NCBI GenBank assembly: GCA_023484085.1
Contig: JAMDAS010000006.1
Coordinates: 1-37,299, forward strand
Origin: Candidatus Omnitrophota bacterium
GTDB taxonomy: Bacteria; Ratteibacteria; UBA8468; B48-G9; DTJG01
DNA: 37,299 bases
Reading direction: 5' to 3'
In this document: positions 16,972 to 25,299 of the stretch, piece after piece
How positions within the stretch are numbered: position 1 is the stretch's first letter
How the letters are laid out: every line of letters begins with the position of its first letter
The notes under the pieces: model-generated
Told to the model about the DNA's origin: nothing
The model's input: only the letters and a program-made list of their open reading frames with translations
The model's database searches: none
Program-made: the position numbers and the translations under genes

Positions 16972-17612
16972 TTTTTTAACAGACTTGATGGACATAGTTT
17001 CTCCAATGTACAGAGCCCACACAGGGGTCTTTTTGCATGGCATACATTCCTTCCATGAAGTATTATTCTGAAGGAAAAATCCCCCCATTCCTTTTCAGGG
17101 ATTATTTTCATCAGGTCTTTTTCTATTTTTACCGGGTCGGTATTTTGTGTGAGCCCTAATCTTGCCGTTACTCTTTTTACATGGGTATCCACGACAATTC
17201 CCTCGTTTTTTCCAAAACCCTGTGAAAGAACGACGTTTGCCGTCTTCCGCGCCACGCCTGGAAGTTTTATTAATTCCTCCATAGTATCCGGTACCTTGTT
17301 ATTATATTTTTCTGCAATTATTTTACTTAACCTGTATATGTATCCCGCCTTATTCTTATAAAAATTGACCGAGGAAACCATATTTTCAATTTCTTTTAAA
17401 GAGGAACCTGCAAAACTTTCAGGAGTTTTAAATTTTTTAAACAGGGATGGAGTGATTTTATTTACCTGTTTATCCGTACTTTGAGCTGAAAGTATTGTGG
17501 CAACAAGAAGCTGGAAAGGATTGGAATGTACCAGGGCGGTTTTTGTTTCCGGGTATTCCAGGGCAAGAAGCTTTATGATTTTATTGACTCTTTCCATGTT
17601 AAATTTTCCCAT
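16968..17612 (-). CDS. nth: Endonuclease III
   Basis: A 214-aa base-excision repair glycosylase/AP lyase for oxidised pyrimidines. The helix-hairpin-helix 'LPGVARKTANVVLSQGF' contains the catalytic Lys. 'VVDTHVKRV' holds the catalytic Asp. The C-terminal iron-sulfur loop 'CHAKRPLCGLCTLEKLC' has the exact C-x6-C-x2-C-x5-C spacing of a 4Fe-4S cluster. Length and motif order fit the family. The stop is shared with the start of nlpD as ATGA. M1 and M6 are both possible starts; neither has a strong SD. Confidence 0.96.
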   Translation of the reverse strand: MGKFNMERVNKIIKLLALEYPETKTALVHSNPFQLLVATILSAQSTDKQVNKITPSLFKKFKTPESFAGSSLKEIENMVSSVNFYKNKAGYIYRLSKIIAEKYNNKVPDTMEELIKLPGVARKTANVVLSQGFGKNEGIVVDTHVKRVTARLGLTQNTDPVKIEKDLMKIIPEKEWGDFSFRIILHGRNVCHAKRPLCGLCTLEKLCPSSLLKK

Positions 17613-17642
17613 AAGACAATTTTAACTCAAAAATTCTTTTTT

Positions 17643-17655
17643 GTGAAACTTTCAC
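17643..17655. repeat. Short perfect inverted repeat upstream of nth
   Basis: GTGAAACTTTCAC is a perfect 6-bp inverted repeat around one base in the 50-nt gap between the GH116-like gene and nth. On the minus strand it is followed by A's, not T's, so it is not an intrinsic terminator for the GH116-like gene. It might be an operator. Confidence 0.4.
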
Positions 17656-17662
17656 TTATTCT

Positions 17663-20503
17663 TTATTCCCGGAATATCACCAATCTGTCAGCCTGGTTAA
17701 TGTCAATCTTGCAGGAATATCGTTCTTCCATACCCATTGAATCAGTAAGAAGATATTTTGCACTCACAGGTATGTCATCAACGACAACCGCAGGTTTCCC
17801 TAATTTGGACCACAGTCTGAGTTCACGCACCATAAGCCCCTTATCAAATTTTTTCAGAAACTCAATTTCAATACGGGACATTTCCCTGTTCACCCGTATC
17901 CATGCCCAAAACCCGGGTAGAAACATAGGACCTTCAAATGGCAGTAATTTCTGCGGCAGATTCGGCATTATTCCAAGTATTCCTTCAGGCTTGTTCCATG
18001 TGTATCCCAACATTGCCTGGTAGACATACCACGTGGCAGGAGCGGTCATGTAAAATCTCCCCCAGTGTTCACGCCCTGTATCCGGTTCATAAAACAATCT
18101 TTGGTCCCACCTGTTATCATTGTTTACATCAGTGATGACCCGCTCCATACGGATTAATGAATCAAATCCCTCTTCCTGGAAACCGAAATACATTGGTAAT
18201 GCACCTAAAAGAACACGGGCATGCGGTAGCCAGCCCCACATCTTGCGGTATGGCATTTTTCCATCAGGCGTGGCTTCATTCGTCGGAAACTTTAATGATG
18301 GGGGATAATTCAGATGCAGTGTTGAGAGAACACCCTGGCGTACGTAATGGTCTCCGTATAAAGGGCCCAAACTGCACAGACGCCCGAAAAATTCTCCCGC
18401 TAATTGTGAGAAATGGCTGTTGGGACAGGACTGTTTTGTCGTAGTATCATAATAATTTACGAAATAGCGTCCATTCCACAATTCCTTGATGGCGCTTGAC
18501 CGGGCTTTGGTAAATGTTGCCCTGCATATTTCCTGTGTTTTAACGTCGCCGCGGCACCGCGCTAATTCTTCAAGAGCTTTTAAAGCCGCAAGCCAGAGTG
18601 AGGCAATATAGGAACACGTACCTTCAAATTTTTCTGCGTCAAACGTATTACCCGTTCCGTTAATATTTGCTATACCATCACCATCATTATCCAATCCTGA
18701 TTGATATTCAAGCAGTGCCCGTACCAGGTAAGGATATACCTCATCAATGTATTCCTTGTCCCCTGTCATATGGTAGTGTTTCAGAGAGAGAAGCGTAAGT
18801 GCTGATGATAAATCCGGCCATCTGCTGGGTTTTCCTTTCTGCTCTAAGTGCCCGTAACCTAAATCGTGCTGGATGCCTCCATCTTTTCCCTGGGAACGCG
18901 CAAATGCCAGAAGTTCTGTGCGGTCAAGCTCAGGGTAAAAAAGCGTATAGTAATGATTGGCATATAATTTCTGGTCCAAAGTGCCCATGCAACCAAACAT
19001 GTGGGTAGGTGATTCATTAACCGAAAAACGCCCATCCCTTGTCAGCCAGGTGCCGGTACTGAAAACATAAGCGTCATTGCATAATGATTTTGTCAGCCAT
19101 GAAGGCAGACTTGATTTGAGAAGCAGTTCAGGTACCTGTAAGGATTCTCTTTCAAGCCGGTCAAAGTTTTCCAGCCCGTAAATCCCGATTTTTTCTGCGG
19201 AACTGAAACGGTTGTTATAATAATGTCCGTAATCCTGGCCTTCTATCTGCCTGAAACAGGGCACATACCATGCAAATACAAAACAGACGTCCTCAGGCTT
19301 GTCAGGATGTACGTCCACGGTCACTGCAATTGCTCCTGCAGTACGTTCACCATGGGATGGCCCACCCTTTGACCCGGGCAGAATTCCGGTATCAGCAAAT
19401 TTCAACCAGACGTTTTCCTGCTCTTCAAAATGCCAGTTGCTCAAAAAAGAGGAAACAGTTCTGTTCGTTGCCAGCAGGTATTGTCCCTGGCTGCGCGATT
19501 CTTTTTTGTCCCCGCCCTCAAAAATCAGCCCTGAAAATTTTTTTTCTTTCCATGGACGTTCATTGTTACCCGCTCGTTCCTCCCATAATTCATAGTAACC
19601 CTCGTCAAATGTATTGCGTTCCTCAAAGGAACATATTGCTCCTCCACACCCGAGAAAATTCTCCATGGAAAAGGCGATTGCCGCCTTGACCGGTTCTTCA
19701 GCCACAGTTTGCAGGCGCACCCTGAAAAGAGCCAGGGGCAGGGAGGAATCTTCTATATTATGTGGCAGGATTGTCCCGCATGCCCTTACTTCCACACGAA
19801 GAGGAAACCCATCATCTTCACTTTTCAGCATCACTTGCGGATAGATACCATCATATTTCAGATGATACATTGGCATCAGGTTATGCAGACTCTCAGATGT
19901 AATTATCCGTCCGGACGCTCTTCCTTTTATTTCAGCATGCACTGCAAAGAAACTTCCTTCACTTCTATGTATGGGAGTATCAATATTGCCGTTTATAGTG
20001 ATATTGCGAAACAGTCCATCACGACACAGTTCAATCTTGCCTGCACCGACTCCGCCGAGAGGTACTCCGCTCCCGGGTTCGGGCGATAATTCTGTGCGCG
20101 ATATCCTCCGTTCTATTTCACCCGTTTCCAAATGCCGCTGAACTTCCAGTATGCACAGTAGAGTTAATCCTTTAAGACCATCAGGTGCTTCAATGGTTAC
20201 TCTGCGATAATTGCGACCCATTTTTACGTATCCGAGATAAACCCAGGCACATTCAGGCGGCGTGTCTTTTACGTCTATCACCTTGTTTACGGGATTAAAT
20301 CTTTCTTCTTCTACGTTAACCCCTGAAATTATCTTTTCTGAACCCTTGCTTACTCTTGCATAAAAATGATATTCCACCGCGGCACCTGGTCCGCCAAAAT
20401 TCATAACTTTTTCATACGTACCTTCTCCAACGCGAACAAATTCGCCCGGCATATAAAATTCCACCCAGTCTTCAAATTCCTTCCATCTTTGTATTCCGCT
20501 CAT
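17663..20503 (-). CDS. GH116-like (DUF608) glycoside hydrolase
   Basis: A 946-aa protein related to bacterial beta-glucosidases and human GBA2. The N-terminal DUF608 half shows the signature 'GSGVPLGGVGAGKIEL' (about 155) and 'FSMENFLGCGG'. The C-terminal (alpha/alpha)6-barrel half shows 'NESPTHMFGCMGTLDQKLYANHYYTLFYPELDR', 'GLDNDGDGIANINGTGNTFDAEKFEGTCSYIASLWLAAL' (region of the acid/base Asp in GH116) and 'NSHFSQLAGEFFGRLCSLG'. No signal peptide is seen, so it is probably cytoplasmic. GGGAGG precedes the ATG. The gene looks visibly richer in G+C than its neighbours and carries many long shadow ORFs, suggesting transfer or different codon use. Substrate is not predictable; beta-glucoside or xyloside is the family norm. 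Confidence 0.85.
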   Translation of the reverse strand: MSGIQRWKEFEDWVEFYMPGEFVRVGEGTYEKVMNFGGPGAAVEYHFYARVSKGSEKIISGVNVEEERFNPVNKVIDVKDTPPECAWVYLGYVKMGRNYRRVTIEAPDGLKGLTLLCILEVQRHLETGEIERRISRTELSPEPGSGVPLGGVGAGKIELCRDGLFRNITINGNIDTPIHRSEGSFFAVHAEIKGRASGRIITSESLHNLMPMYHLKYDGIYPQVMLKSEDDGFPLRVEVRACGTILPHNIEDSSLPLALFRVRLQTVAEEPVKAAIAFSMENFLGCGGAICSFEERNTFDEGYYELWEERAGNNERPWKEKKFSGLIFEGGDKKESRSQGQYLLATNRTVSSFLSNWHFEEQENVWLKFADTGILPGSKGGPSHGERTAGAIAVTVDVHPDKPEDVCFVFAWYVPCFRQIEGQDYGHYYNNRFSSAEKIGIYGLENFDRLERESLQVPELLLKSSLPSWLTKSLCNDAYVFSTGTWLTRDGRFSVNESPTHMFGCMGTLDQKLYANHYYTLFYPELDRTELLAFARSQGKDGGIQHDLGYGHLEQKGKPSRWPDLSSALTLLSLKHYHMTGDKEYIDEVYPYLVRALLEYQSGLDNDGDGIANINGTGNTFDAEKFEGTCSYIASLWLAALKALEELARCRGDVKTQEICRATFTKARSSAIKELWNGRYFVNYYDTTTKQSCPNSHFSQLAGEFFGRLCSLGPLYGDHYVRQGVLSTLHLNYPPSLKFPTNEATPDGKMPYRKMWGWLPHARVLLGALPMYFGFQEEGFDSLIRMERVITDVNNDNRWDQRLFYEPDTGREHWGRFYMTAPATWYVYQAMLGYTWNKPEGILGIMPNLPQKLLPFEGPMFLPGFWAWIRVNREMSRIEIEFLKKFDKGLMVRELRLWSKLGKPAVVVDDIPVSAKYLLTDSMGMEERYSCKIDINQADRLVIFRE

Positions 20504-20547
20504 AATCCTCCCTGTATTTCTTTGTAAATTGTCAATATTAATTCTTA

Positions 20548-20577
20548 ATATTATTCTACCCCTACAATTTTTGTCAA
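20548..20577 (-). promoter_or_regulatory. Probable promoter of the GH116-like gene
   Basis: Minus strand TTGACA, 18-nt spacer, TAATAT, ending about 45 nt before the start codon; the -35 is perfect and the -10 is a four-of-six match. Confidence 0.5.
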
Positions 20578-20637
20578 GTGTTCTGCAATCCCTGACAATC
20601 TATTCCAAAGGCAGACCCTACAAAAACAATCCTGTCC

Positions 20638-20665
20638 TTGACAAGGTTCACATAATAACTATAAT
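20638..20665 (+). promoter_or_regulatory. Consensus promoter abutting a small antitoxin-like ORF
   Basis: TTGACA, 16-nt spacer, TATAAT, both hexamers perfect. The ATG of the next ORF begins 8 nt after the -10, so transcription should start at or within two bases of the ATG. Confidence 0.7.
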
Positions 20666-20673
20666 TATAGTCT

Positions 20674-20844
20674 ATGAAGCGGATCCAATATAATTTAATA
20701 TTTGCTCCGGAAAATGACGCCGATTTGGAAAGTTTATTGTTGTCCAGGTCCCCAAAGTTTCAGGCAATACTTAGGAATTCTCAAGAAAGCATTTGCGCCG
20801 GGAAAGGCATTTCCAGGAAAAATTTTTGGAAACAGGTAAAATAA
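20674..20844 (+). CDS. Small antitoxin-like protein, predicted leaderless
   Basis: A 56-aa ORF below the track cutoff, translated by hand; it starts MKRIQYNLIFAPEND and ends ISRKNFWKQVK. The C-terminal 'SPKFQAILRNSQESICAGKGISRKNFW' resembles the tail of Phd/RelB-type antitoxins (pattern F-x-x-I-L-x-x-S-x-x-x-I-x-x-G-K-G-I-S-x-x-x-F-W). An in-frame TAG lies two codons upstream, so this ATG is the only standard start, and no Shine-Dalgarno precedes it. No toxin gene follows; the holin-family gene begins 55 nt later. It may be an orphan or truncated antitoxin. 20504-20673 otherwise contains only the two divergent promoters. Confidence 0.5.
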   Translation: MKRIQYNLIFAPENDADLESLLLSRSPKFQAILRNSQESICAGKGISRKNFWKQVK

Positions 20845-20899
20845 CTTGTTGAAGATACATTTCAAAATTCGGTTCACAACTTAGATAGGTCAAATTCAG

Positions 20900-21397
20900 A
20901 TGAATAACAACATTAAAAACAGAGTGGTGGAATTTATCGTATTATGGTTTGTGAATACAATCGCGCTTGTTGTTGTGGTGCATCTGCTGCCTGGTGTGAA
21001 AATATATAGCGTTACATCACTCTTTGTTGCGGCCATTGTTCTCGGTCTTTTTAATACGTTTATCAGACCATTGCTTATCCTTTTTACACTACCTTTTACT
21101 GTTTTTTCACTTGGTTTTTTCACACTTATTATCAATGGATTTCTGTTTTTTATTGCCGCGAAACTTGTTCCTGGTTTTTGGGTATCCGGTTTCTGGAGCG
21201 CTTTCTGGGCCGCTATTCTTTTCAGTATATTCAGTTTCTTTTTAAATCGCTTGTTATTACCGGAAAATCACCTCATGATTATTACGTCAAAACAATCAAA
21301 TTCTGCCCGGGTTATTGACAGAAAAGTAATTGATACAGAAGGTTGGGTTGTGGATGAACCTGAAAAAAAGGTGTATAATGATATGAATAAATTATGA
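20900..21397 (+). CDS. Phage-holin-family (YvlD-like) four-helix membrane protein
   Basis: A 165-aa inner-membrane protein with four hydrophobic helices: 'FIVLWFVNTIALVVVVHLLPGV', 'TSLFVAAIVLGLFNTFIRPLLILF', 'LPFTVFSLGFFTLIINGFLFFIAA' and 'FWSAFWAAILFSIFSFFLNRLLL'. The G-x-x-N-x-x-x-[RK]P ('LGLFNTFIRPLL') pattern is typical of the DUF360/YvlD group annotated as 'phage holin family'. These are widespread chromosomal proteins, not evidence of a prophage, and their function is unknown. The hydrophilic C-terminal tail (about 125-165) is cytoplasmic by inference. Its stop overlaps the amaP start by 4 nt (ATGA), so they are one operon. No strong SD is visible. Confidence 0.8.
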   Translation: MNNNIKNRVVEFIVLWFVNTIALVVVVHLLPGVKIYSVTSLFVAAIVLGLFNTFIRPLLILFTLPFTVFSLGFFTLIINGFLFFIAAKLVPGFWVSGFWSAFWAAILFSIFSFFLNRLLLPENHLMIITSKQSNSARVIDRKVIDTEGWVVDEPEKKVYNDMNKL

Positions 21398-21957
21398 GAA
21401 TATTTACAAAGGTACTGGGGTTTGTGTATATTTTAACAGGTCTGACGGCAATGTTTTTTTTATCACTGGTCTATATAAAGCCGGGGATAATAACGATAAG
21501 CAAAAATTTACTTGAGCAGGAATTGCCAAAATTTGGCATCGGCGGATTTTCGCTTATTTTAATAGGGATAATATGGTTTATATACTGGTCTGACTATAAA
21601 ATCAGAACAAAAAACATAATATTCAATAATCCCCATGGCAAGGTGAAAATCTCTTTAAGGGCTATTGAGGAATTTGTTTCCGTTAAAATAACCACCCATA
21701 TAAAGAACGTAAAAACAGTAAGAGTAAAAGCATCTATAGGCTCACGCGGACTTGAAACTGCAATTTATTTGAATGTCCCTGGGGGATACAATATCCCGGA
21801 GCTTTCCACCCAGATACAGGAACTGATAAAAAATTATCTCCAGGATGTTGTTGGGGTTGACAGGGTTTCTAATATCCATATAGGAATTCAAAGTATAGTA
21901 TCTGAACCGCAAACGACTCCTGCATCTGATGAAGGGAAAAATGGAAAAAGAACTTGA
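21394..21957 (+). CDS. amaP: AmaP-like Asp23 family membrane-anchor protein
   Basis: A 187-aa protein with two N-terminal transmembrane helices ('VLGFVYILTGLTAMFFLSLVYI' and 'FGIGGFSLILIGIIWFIYW'), then a soluble Asp23/Gls24-like domain ('GKVKISLRAIEEFVSVKIT' ... 'IYLNVPGGYNIPELSTQIQELIKNYLQDVVGVDRVSNIHIGI'). In Gram-positives AmaP anchors the envelope-stress protein Asp23 to the membrane. The same architecture here supports an envelope-associated role; a separate Asp23 gene is not in the window. It is coupled to the holin-family gene upstream and overlaps gmhA downstream. Confidence 0.85.
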   Translation: MRIFTKVLGFVYILTGLTAMFFLSLVYIKPGIITISKNLLEQELPKFGIGGFSLILIGIIWFIYWSDYKIRTKNIIFNNPHGKVKISLRAIEEFVSVKITTHIKNVKTVRVKASIGSRGLETAIYLNVPGGYNIPELSTQIQELIKNYLQDVVGVDRVSNIHIGIQSIVSEPQTTPASDEGKNGKRT

Positions 21958-22507
21958 ACTGATAGTATCTGAACATAGAAATCTTCTTGAACAAATACTG
22001 GAAAAAAATTTCCATGATAAAATTTACAAAACGGCTTCCATTATTTTGGATACCATACAAAAAAGAGGAAAAATTCTCCTGTGCGGGAATGGAGGAAGTG
22101 CGGCTGACTGTCAGCATTTTGCAGGGGAAATGCTCGGAAGATTTTTAAAAGAAAGACAACCCGTGCCATTTATATCACTTACGACAAATACGTCAATACT
22201 GACGTCTCTGGCAAATGATTACTCATTTGACAGTGTTTTCTCAAGACAGGTTGAAGGAATAGGAAACCGGCAGGACGTTCTTCTTGCATTTTCAACTTCC
22301 GGGACATCAAAAAATATTATAAGCGCCATTTATGCAGCAAAAAACAAAAAAATGAAAATTATAGGTTTTACCGGGAAAACGCCCAACCAGATGGAAGAAA
22401 TCTCTGATGTCTGTCTTGGTGTGGATTCAAAAAGTACGCCGAGAATACAGGAAATGCATATTCTGCTTATCCACATTATCTGTTTTCTTGTTGAAAAAAA
22501 ACTATGA
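21941..22507 (+). CDS. gmhA: Sedoheptulose-7-phosphate isomerase
   Basis: SIS-domain enzyme making D-glycero-D-manno-heptose 7-phosphate, the first step of the ADP-heptose route to LPS inner core. Seen motifs are 'LLCGNGGSAADCQHFAGEMLGRF' (substrate phosphate loop), 'TTNTSILTSLANDY', 'AFSTSGTSKNIISAIYAA' and C-terminal 'RIQEMHILLIHIICFLVE' with the catalytic His region. The product is about 188 aa from M5 of the tracked ORF; GAAGGG directly upstream of ATG 21941 supports that start over 21929. It overlaps amaP at the 5' end and rfaE2 by ATGA at the 3' end. Confidence 0.94.
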   Translation: MEKELELIVSEHRNLLEQILEKNFHDKIYKTASIILDTIQKRGKILLCGNGGSAADCQHFAGEMLGRFLKERQPVPFISLTTNTSILTSLANDYSFDSVFSRQVEGIGNRQDVLLAFSTSGTSKNIISAIYAAKNKKMKIIGFTGKTPNQMEEISDVCLGVDSKSTPRIQEMHILLIHIICFLVEKKL

Positions 22508-22989
22508 AAAAAATTAAAACCCTTGTTTCCCTTTCAGAAATTATAAAAAAGGCAAAGGAACAAAAAAAAATAATAGTTTTTACGAATGGATGTTTTGACC
22601 TGTTTCATTATGGTCATCTTATAAGTTTAGTGGAAGCAGGGAAACACGGGGATATACTGATTGTAGGTATAAACAGTGACAGCTCCATAAAAAAATTAAA
22701 AGGTAATGGAAGACCTGTTTTTTCACAGAAAGAAAGAGCAGGTATAGTCTGTGGATTAAGATGCGTGGATTATTGTGTTGTTTTTAATGAAAGCACACCT
22801 GCAAAAGTTATAAAAACGTTAAAGCCTGATATTATTGCCAAGGGTGCTGATTATAAAAAAGAAGACGTCGTAGGTTATGATTTTGTTGAAAAGTATGGAG
22901 GCAAAATTGTTCTGCTTCCACTGGTAAAAGGAATATCCACGTCAGAAATAATAAAAAAAATAAAGAATGAAGATATTGAGAATAATTGA
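22504..22989 (+). CDS. rfaE2: Heptose 1-phosphate adenylyltransferase (RfaE2/HldE C-terminal type)
   Basis: A 161-aa cytidylyltransferase-fold protein. 'FTNGCFDLFHYGHLISLVEAGKHGDILIVGINSD' has the HxGH nucleotide-binding motif, 'GNGRPVFSQKERAGIV' the R-x-x-x-x-x-x-R-A-x-[ML] block, and 'VKGISTSEIIKKI' the ISTSxI signature. It transfers AMP to heptose 1-phosphate to give ADP-heptose. It is stand-alone; the kinase half (HldE N-terminal domain) and GmhB are not in the window. It is coupled to gmhA through an ATGA overlap, which fits the pathway. Confidence 0.93.
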   Translation: MKKIKTLVSLSEIIKKAKEQKKIIVFTNGCFDLFHYGHLISLVEAGKHGDILIVGINSDSSIKKLKGNGRPVFSQKERAGIVCGLRCVDYCVVFNESTPAKVIKTLKPDIIAKGADYKKEDVVGYDFVEKYGGKIVLLPLVKGISTSEIIKKIKNEDIENN

Positions 22990-23407
22990 TGCAAATTTTA
23001 ACAGGATAAAGGAAGGATTCAGGGTAATAGAGGATGGCTTAAGGTTTTATTATGATGAAAAGGGGCTGACAGAAAATTTAAAATGTACCAGGCACAAATT
23101 TACGGAAGAAATTATAAAAAGATTTGGGAATGACTTACCACTGTGGAGAGAGCCTGAAAAAGATGTCGGGAAGGACGTAAAAAAACATAAAACAAAAAAT
23201 ATTCCGCATCTTATAAAACAGAATTTTGGAAGAATTGAGGAAGGGTTAAGGGTTATAGAGGAATATAGTAAGATAATAAAACCAGACAGCATAGACGTCT
23301 GGGTGGAATTAAGATTTCAGGTATATCAACTGGAAAAAGACATATTCAAAAAAATAGGAAATTTAACACAACCCGCCGGGAAATCGCCGTCTGAGAGGGC
23401 GGGGTAG
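22967..23407 (+). CDS. Stand-alone ThiD2-like (ThiE N-terminal domain) protein
   Basis: A 146-aa helical protein. 'ILRIIDANFNRIKEGFRVIEDGLRFYYDEKGLTENLKCTRHKF' matches the N-terminal domain fused to thiamine-phosphate synthase in some bacteria, a domain known as ThiD2 and reported as a hydroxymethylpyrimidine-phosphate kinase. Here no ThiE part follows. The sequence is an internal duplication: 'NFNRIKEGFRVIED' (about 10-23) and 'NFGRIEEGLRVIEE' (about 86-99). It overlaps rfaE2 by 23 nt. The last dozen residues ('QPAGKSPSERAG') are encoded by a GC-rich palindromic segment unlike the rest of the gene and may not belong to the original protein. A thiamine role is inferred from family only. Confidence 0.75.
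   Translation: MKILRIIDANFNRIKEGFRVIEDGLRFYYDEKGLTENLKCTRHKFTEEIIKRFGNDLPLWREPEKDVGKDVKKHKTKNIPHLIKQNFGRIEEGLRVIEEYSKIIKPDSIDVWVELRFQVYQLEKDIFKKIGNLTQPAGKSPSERAG
23372..23403. repeat. GC-rich palindrome at the thiD2-like 3' end, IS200/IS605-end-like
   Basis: CCCGCC (23372) pairs with GGCGGG (23398-23403), with CGCC (23385) as a competing inner arm. The minus strand continues 'GTGAACTACCCCGCC...', which resembles hairpins at the ends of IS200/IS605-type elements as I remember them. There is no T-tract, so it is a poor terminator. It is strikingly G+C-rich against its surroundings and lies just before the ftsH promoter. Confidence 0.45.
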
Positions 23408-23419
23408 TTCACAGATTTC

Positions 23420-23448
23420 TTGACTAAAACAGGAAAAAATTTTATTCT
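23420..23448 (+). promoter_or_regulatory. Probable ftsH promoter
   Basis: TTGACT, 17-nt spacer, TATTCT; predicted start about 25 nt before the ftsH ATG, which is preceded by GAGG. Confidence 0.55.
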
Positions 23449-23478
23449 ACCTGATAACTTGTAAATGAGGATTAATAT

Positions 23479-25299
23479 ATGGAAAGAAAACCGGAAATAC
23501 CAAAGAATAATCTGGTAAAAGGCATATTTTTATGGATTTTGGTCGGAATTGCCTTGTTTATGCTGTTAAAAGGAACTTCCACGCTTTCTGAAAAACAAAA
23601 AACCATCAGCTATAGCAGTTTTGTCAACCAGGTAAAAAAAGGCAACATAAAGGGGACTCTGATGTTAAAAGGTGGATATGTTTCCGGAACACTAAAAAAC
23701 GGAACAAAATTCCAGACATATTCAGGCAAGGACCCTTCTCTTTATAAAATCCTGCAGGATAAAAACGTGTCTTTCAAAGTGGAGCCGGCTTCAAATATAT
23801 GGTCAACCCTGCTTATAAGTGTTTTGCCGATTGTAATCTTCTTCTTTATATTCTTTTATTTTATCAGCAGACAGGCCGGTGCTGAAAGCAACAGAATTTT
23901 TTCTTTCAGCAGAAGCAAACCTGTTGCGCCTGACCCCAAAAATAAAATAACATTTGCAGACGTTGCAGGCAGTGAAGAGGAAAAGGAAGAGCTTAAGGAA
24001 ATCATTGACTTCTTAAAAGACCCCCAGAAATTTCAAAAACTTGGTGGAAAAATACCAAGAGGGGTACTCCTGATAGGTCCTCCGGGGACAGGTAAAACAC
24101 TTCTTGCAAAAGCAGTTGCAGGGGAAGCAGACGTTCCTTTTCTCGGGATGAGCGGTTCTGATTTTGTTGAGATGTTCGTAGGTGTTGGAGCATCAAGGGT
24201 AAGAGACCTTTTCAGGCAGGCAAAAAGAACTGCTCCAAGCATTATATTTATTGATGAGATTGATGCGGTGGGAAGACAAAGATTTGCAGGATTAGGCGGC
24301 GGACATGATGAAAGGGAACAGACGTTAAACCAGATGTTGGTGGAAATGGACGGATTTCAGACAGGAACTGACGTAATAGTAATGGCTGCAACAAACAGGT
24401 CTGATGTTTTAGACCCCGCCCTGACAAGACCGGGCCGATTTGACAGAACAATTGTTGTTCACCTGCCTGACCTGAATGAACGTGAGGCGATATTTAAAGT
24501 ACACACCAAAAACAAGCCTCTGGATACAAACGTTAATTTAAGTATTCTTGCAAGGGGAACACCAGGTTTATCGGGTGCAGATATTGCAAATATTGTCAAT
24601 GAAGCAGCCCTTATAGCTGCAAGAAGAAACAAATCCATAATTGATATGTTGGACTTTGAATTTGCAAAAGACAAGGTTTTAATGGGCTCGGAAAGAAAAA
24701 GTCTTGTAATAAGCCCTGAAGAGAAAAAAATTATTGCATACCATGAGGCAGGTCATACAATCGTCCAGAAATCCCTGCTTGAAGCAAATTTAGTACATAA
24801 GGTAACAATTATACCCAGAGGACGGGCATTAGGTGTAACCCATGTGTTACCTGAAAAAGACAAATTTATTGAAAGTAATTTCTTTTATAAAAACACAATT
24901 ACAGGCTTACTTGCCGGAAGAGTAACAGAAAAACTTATCTTTGGTAAAATGTTTACAGGAAGTGAAAATGATTTAAGGGTGGCAACAGAAATAGCAAAAA
25001 AAATGGTTTGTGAGTGGGGTATGAGTGAAAAGTTGGGGCCCGTAACATTCCATGAGCATGAGGCAGTATTTCTTGGAAGGGACATTGTCCAGTCAAGAAA
25101 CTTAAGTGAGGAAACAAACAGGGAAATAGAAAGTGAAATTAAAAAAATTCTTGAAGATGCAGAAAAAAAAGCCACGGAAATACTCACTGAAAAAAAAGAT
25201 AAGCTTGACCTTCTTGCACAAACTCTTATTGAAAAAGAAACATTGAATTCAGAAGAAATTGATAAAATTTTAGGAGATAAAAATGAACCAGCAGTTTGA
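23479..25299 (+). CDS. ftsH: ATP-dependent zinc metalloprotease FtsH
   Basis: A 606-aa membrane-anchored AAA+ protease for damaged membrane proteins and regulators. Two N-terminal membrane helices ('[16 protein letters not shown]', '[21 protein letters not shown]') flank a periplasmic domain. The AAA module has Walker A 'GPPGTGKT' (about 199), Walker B '[11 protein letters not shown]', pore loop '[11 protein letters not shown]' and SRH '[22 protein letters not shown]'. The zinc site is 'HEAGH' (about 422), with the third ligand Asp expected in 'SENDLRVAT'. Its last 17 nt overlap folE. A full-length, intact gene. Confidence 0.97.
   Translation: MERKPEIPKNNLVKGIFLWILVGIALFMLLKGTSTLSEKQKTISYSSFVNQVKKGNIKGTLMLKGGYVSGTLKNGTKFQTYSGKDPSLYKILQDKNVSFKVEPASNIWSTLLISVLPIVIFFFIFFYFISRQAGAESNRIFSFSRSKPVAPDPKNKITFADVAGSEEEKEELKEIIDFLKDPQKFQKLGGKIPRGVLLIGPPGTGKTLLAKAVAGEADVPFLGMSGSDFVEMFVGVGASRVRDLFRQAKRTAPSIIFIDEIDAVGRQRFAGLGGGHDEREQTLNQMLVEMDGFQTGTDVIVMAATNRSDVLDPALTRPGRFDRTIVVHLPDLNEREAIFKVHTKNKPLDTNVNLSILARGTPGLSGADIANIVNEAALIAARRNKSIIDMLDFEFAKDKVLMGSERKSLVISPEEKKIIAYHEAGHTIVQKSLLEANLVHKVTIIPRGRALGVTHVLPEKDKFIESNFFYKNTITGLLAGRVTEKLIFGKMFTGSENDLRVATEIAKKMVCEWGMSEKLGPVTFHEHEAVFLGRDIVQSRNLSEETNREIESEIKKILEDAEKKATEILTEKKDKLDLLAQTLIEKETLNSEEIDKILGDKNEPAV

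Noticed and set aside
19270-20089. Several overlapping plus-strand ORFs over the GH116-like gene
   Set aside because: Explained by the higher G+C of that gene lowering stop-codon frequency in other frames.
20900-21397. Holin annotation suggesting a prophage
   Set aside because: The YvlD-type family is chromosomal and widespread; no endolysin, capsid or integrase genes are nearby.
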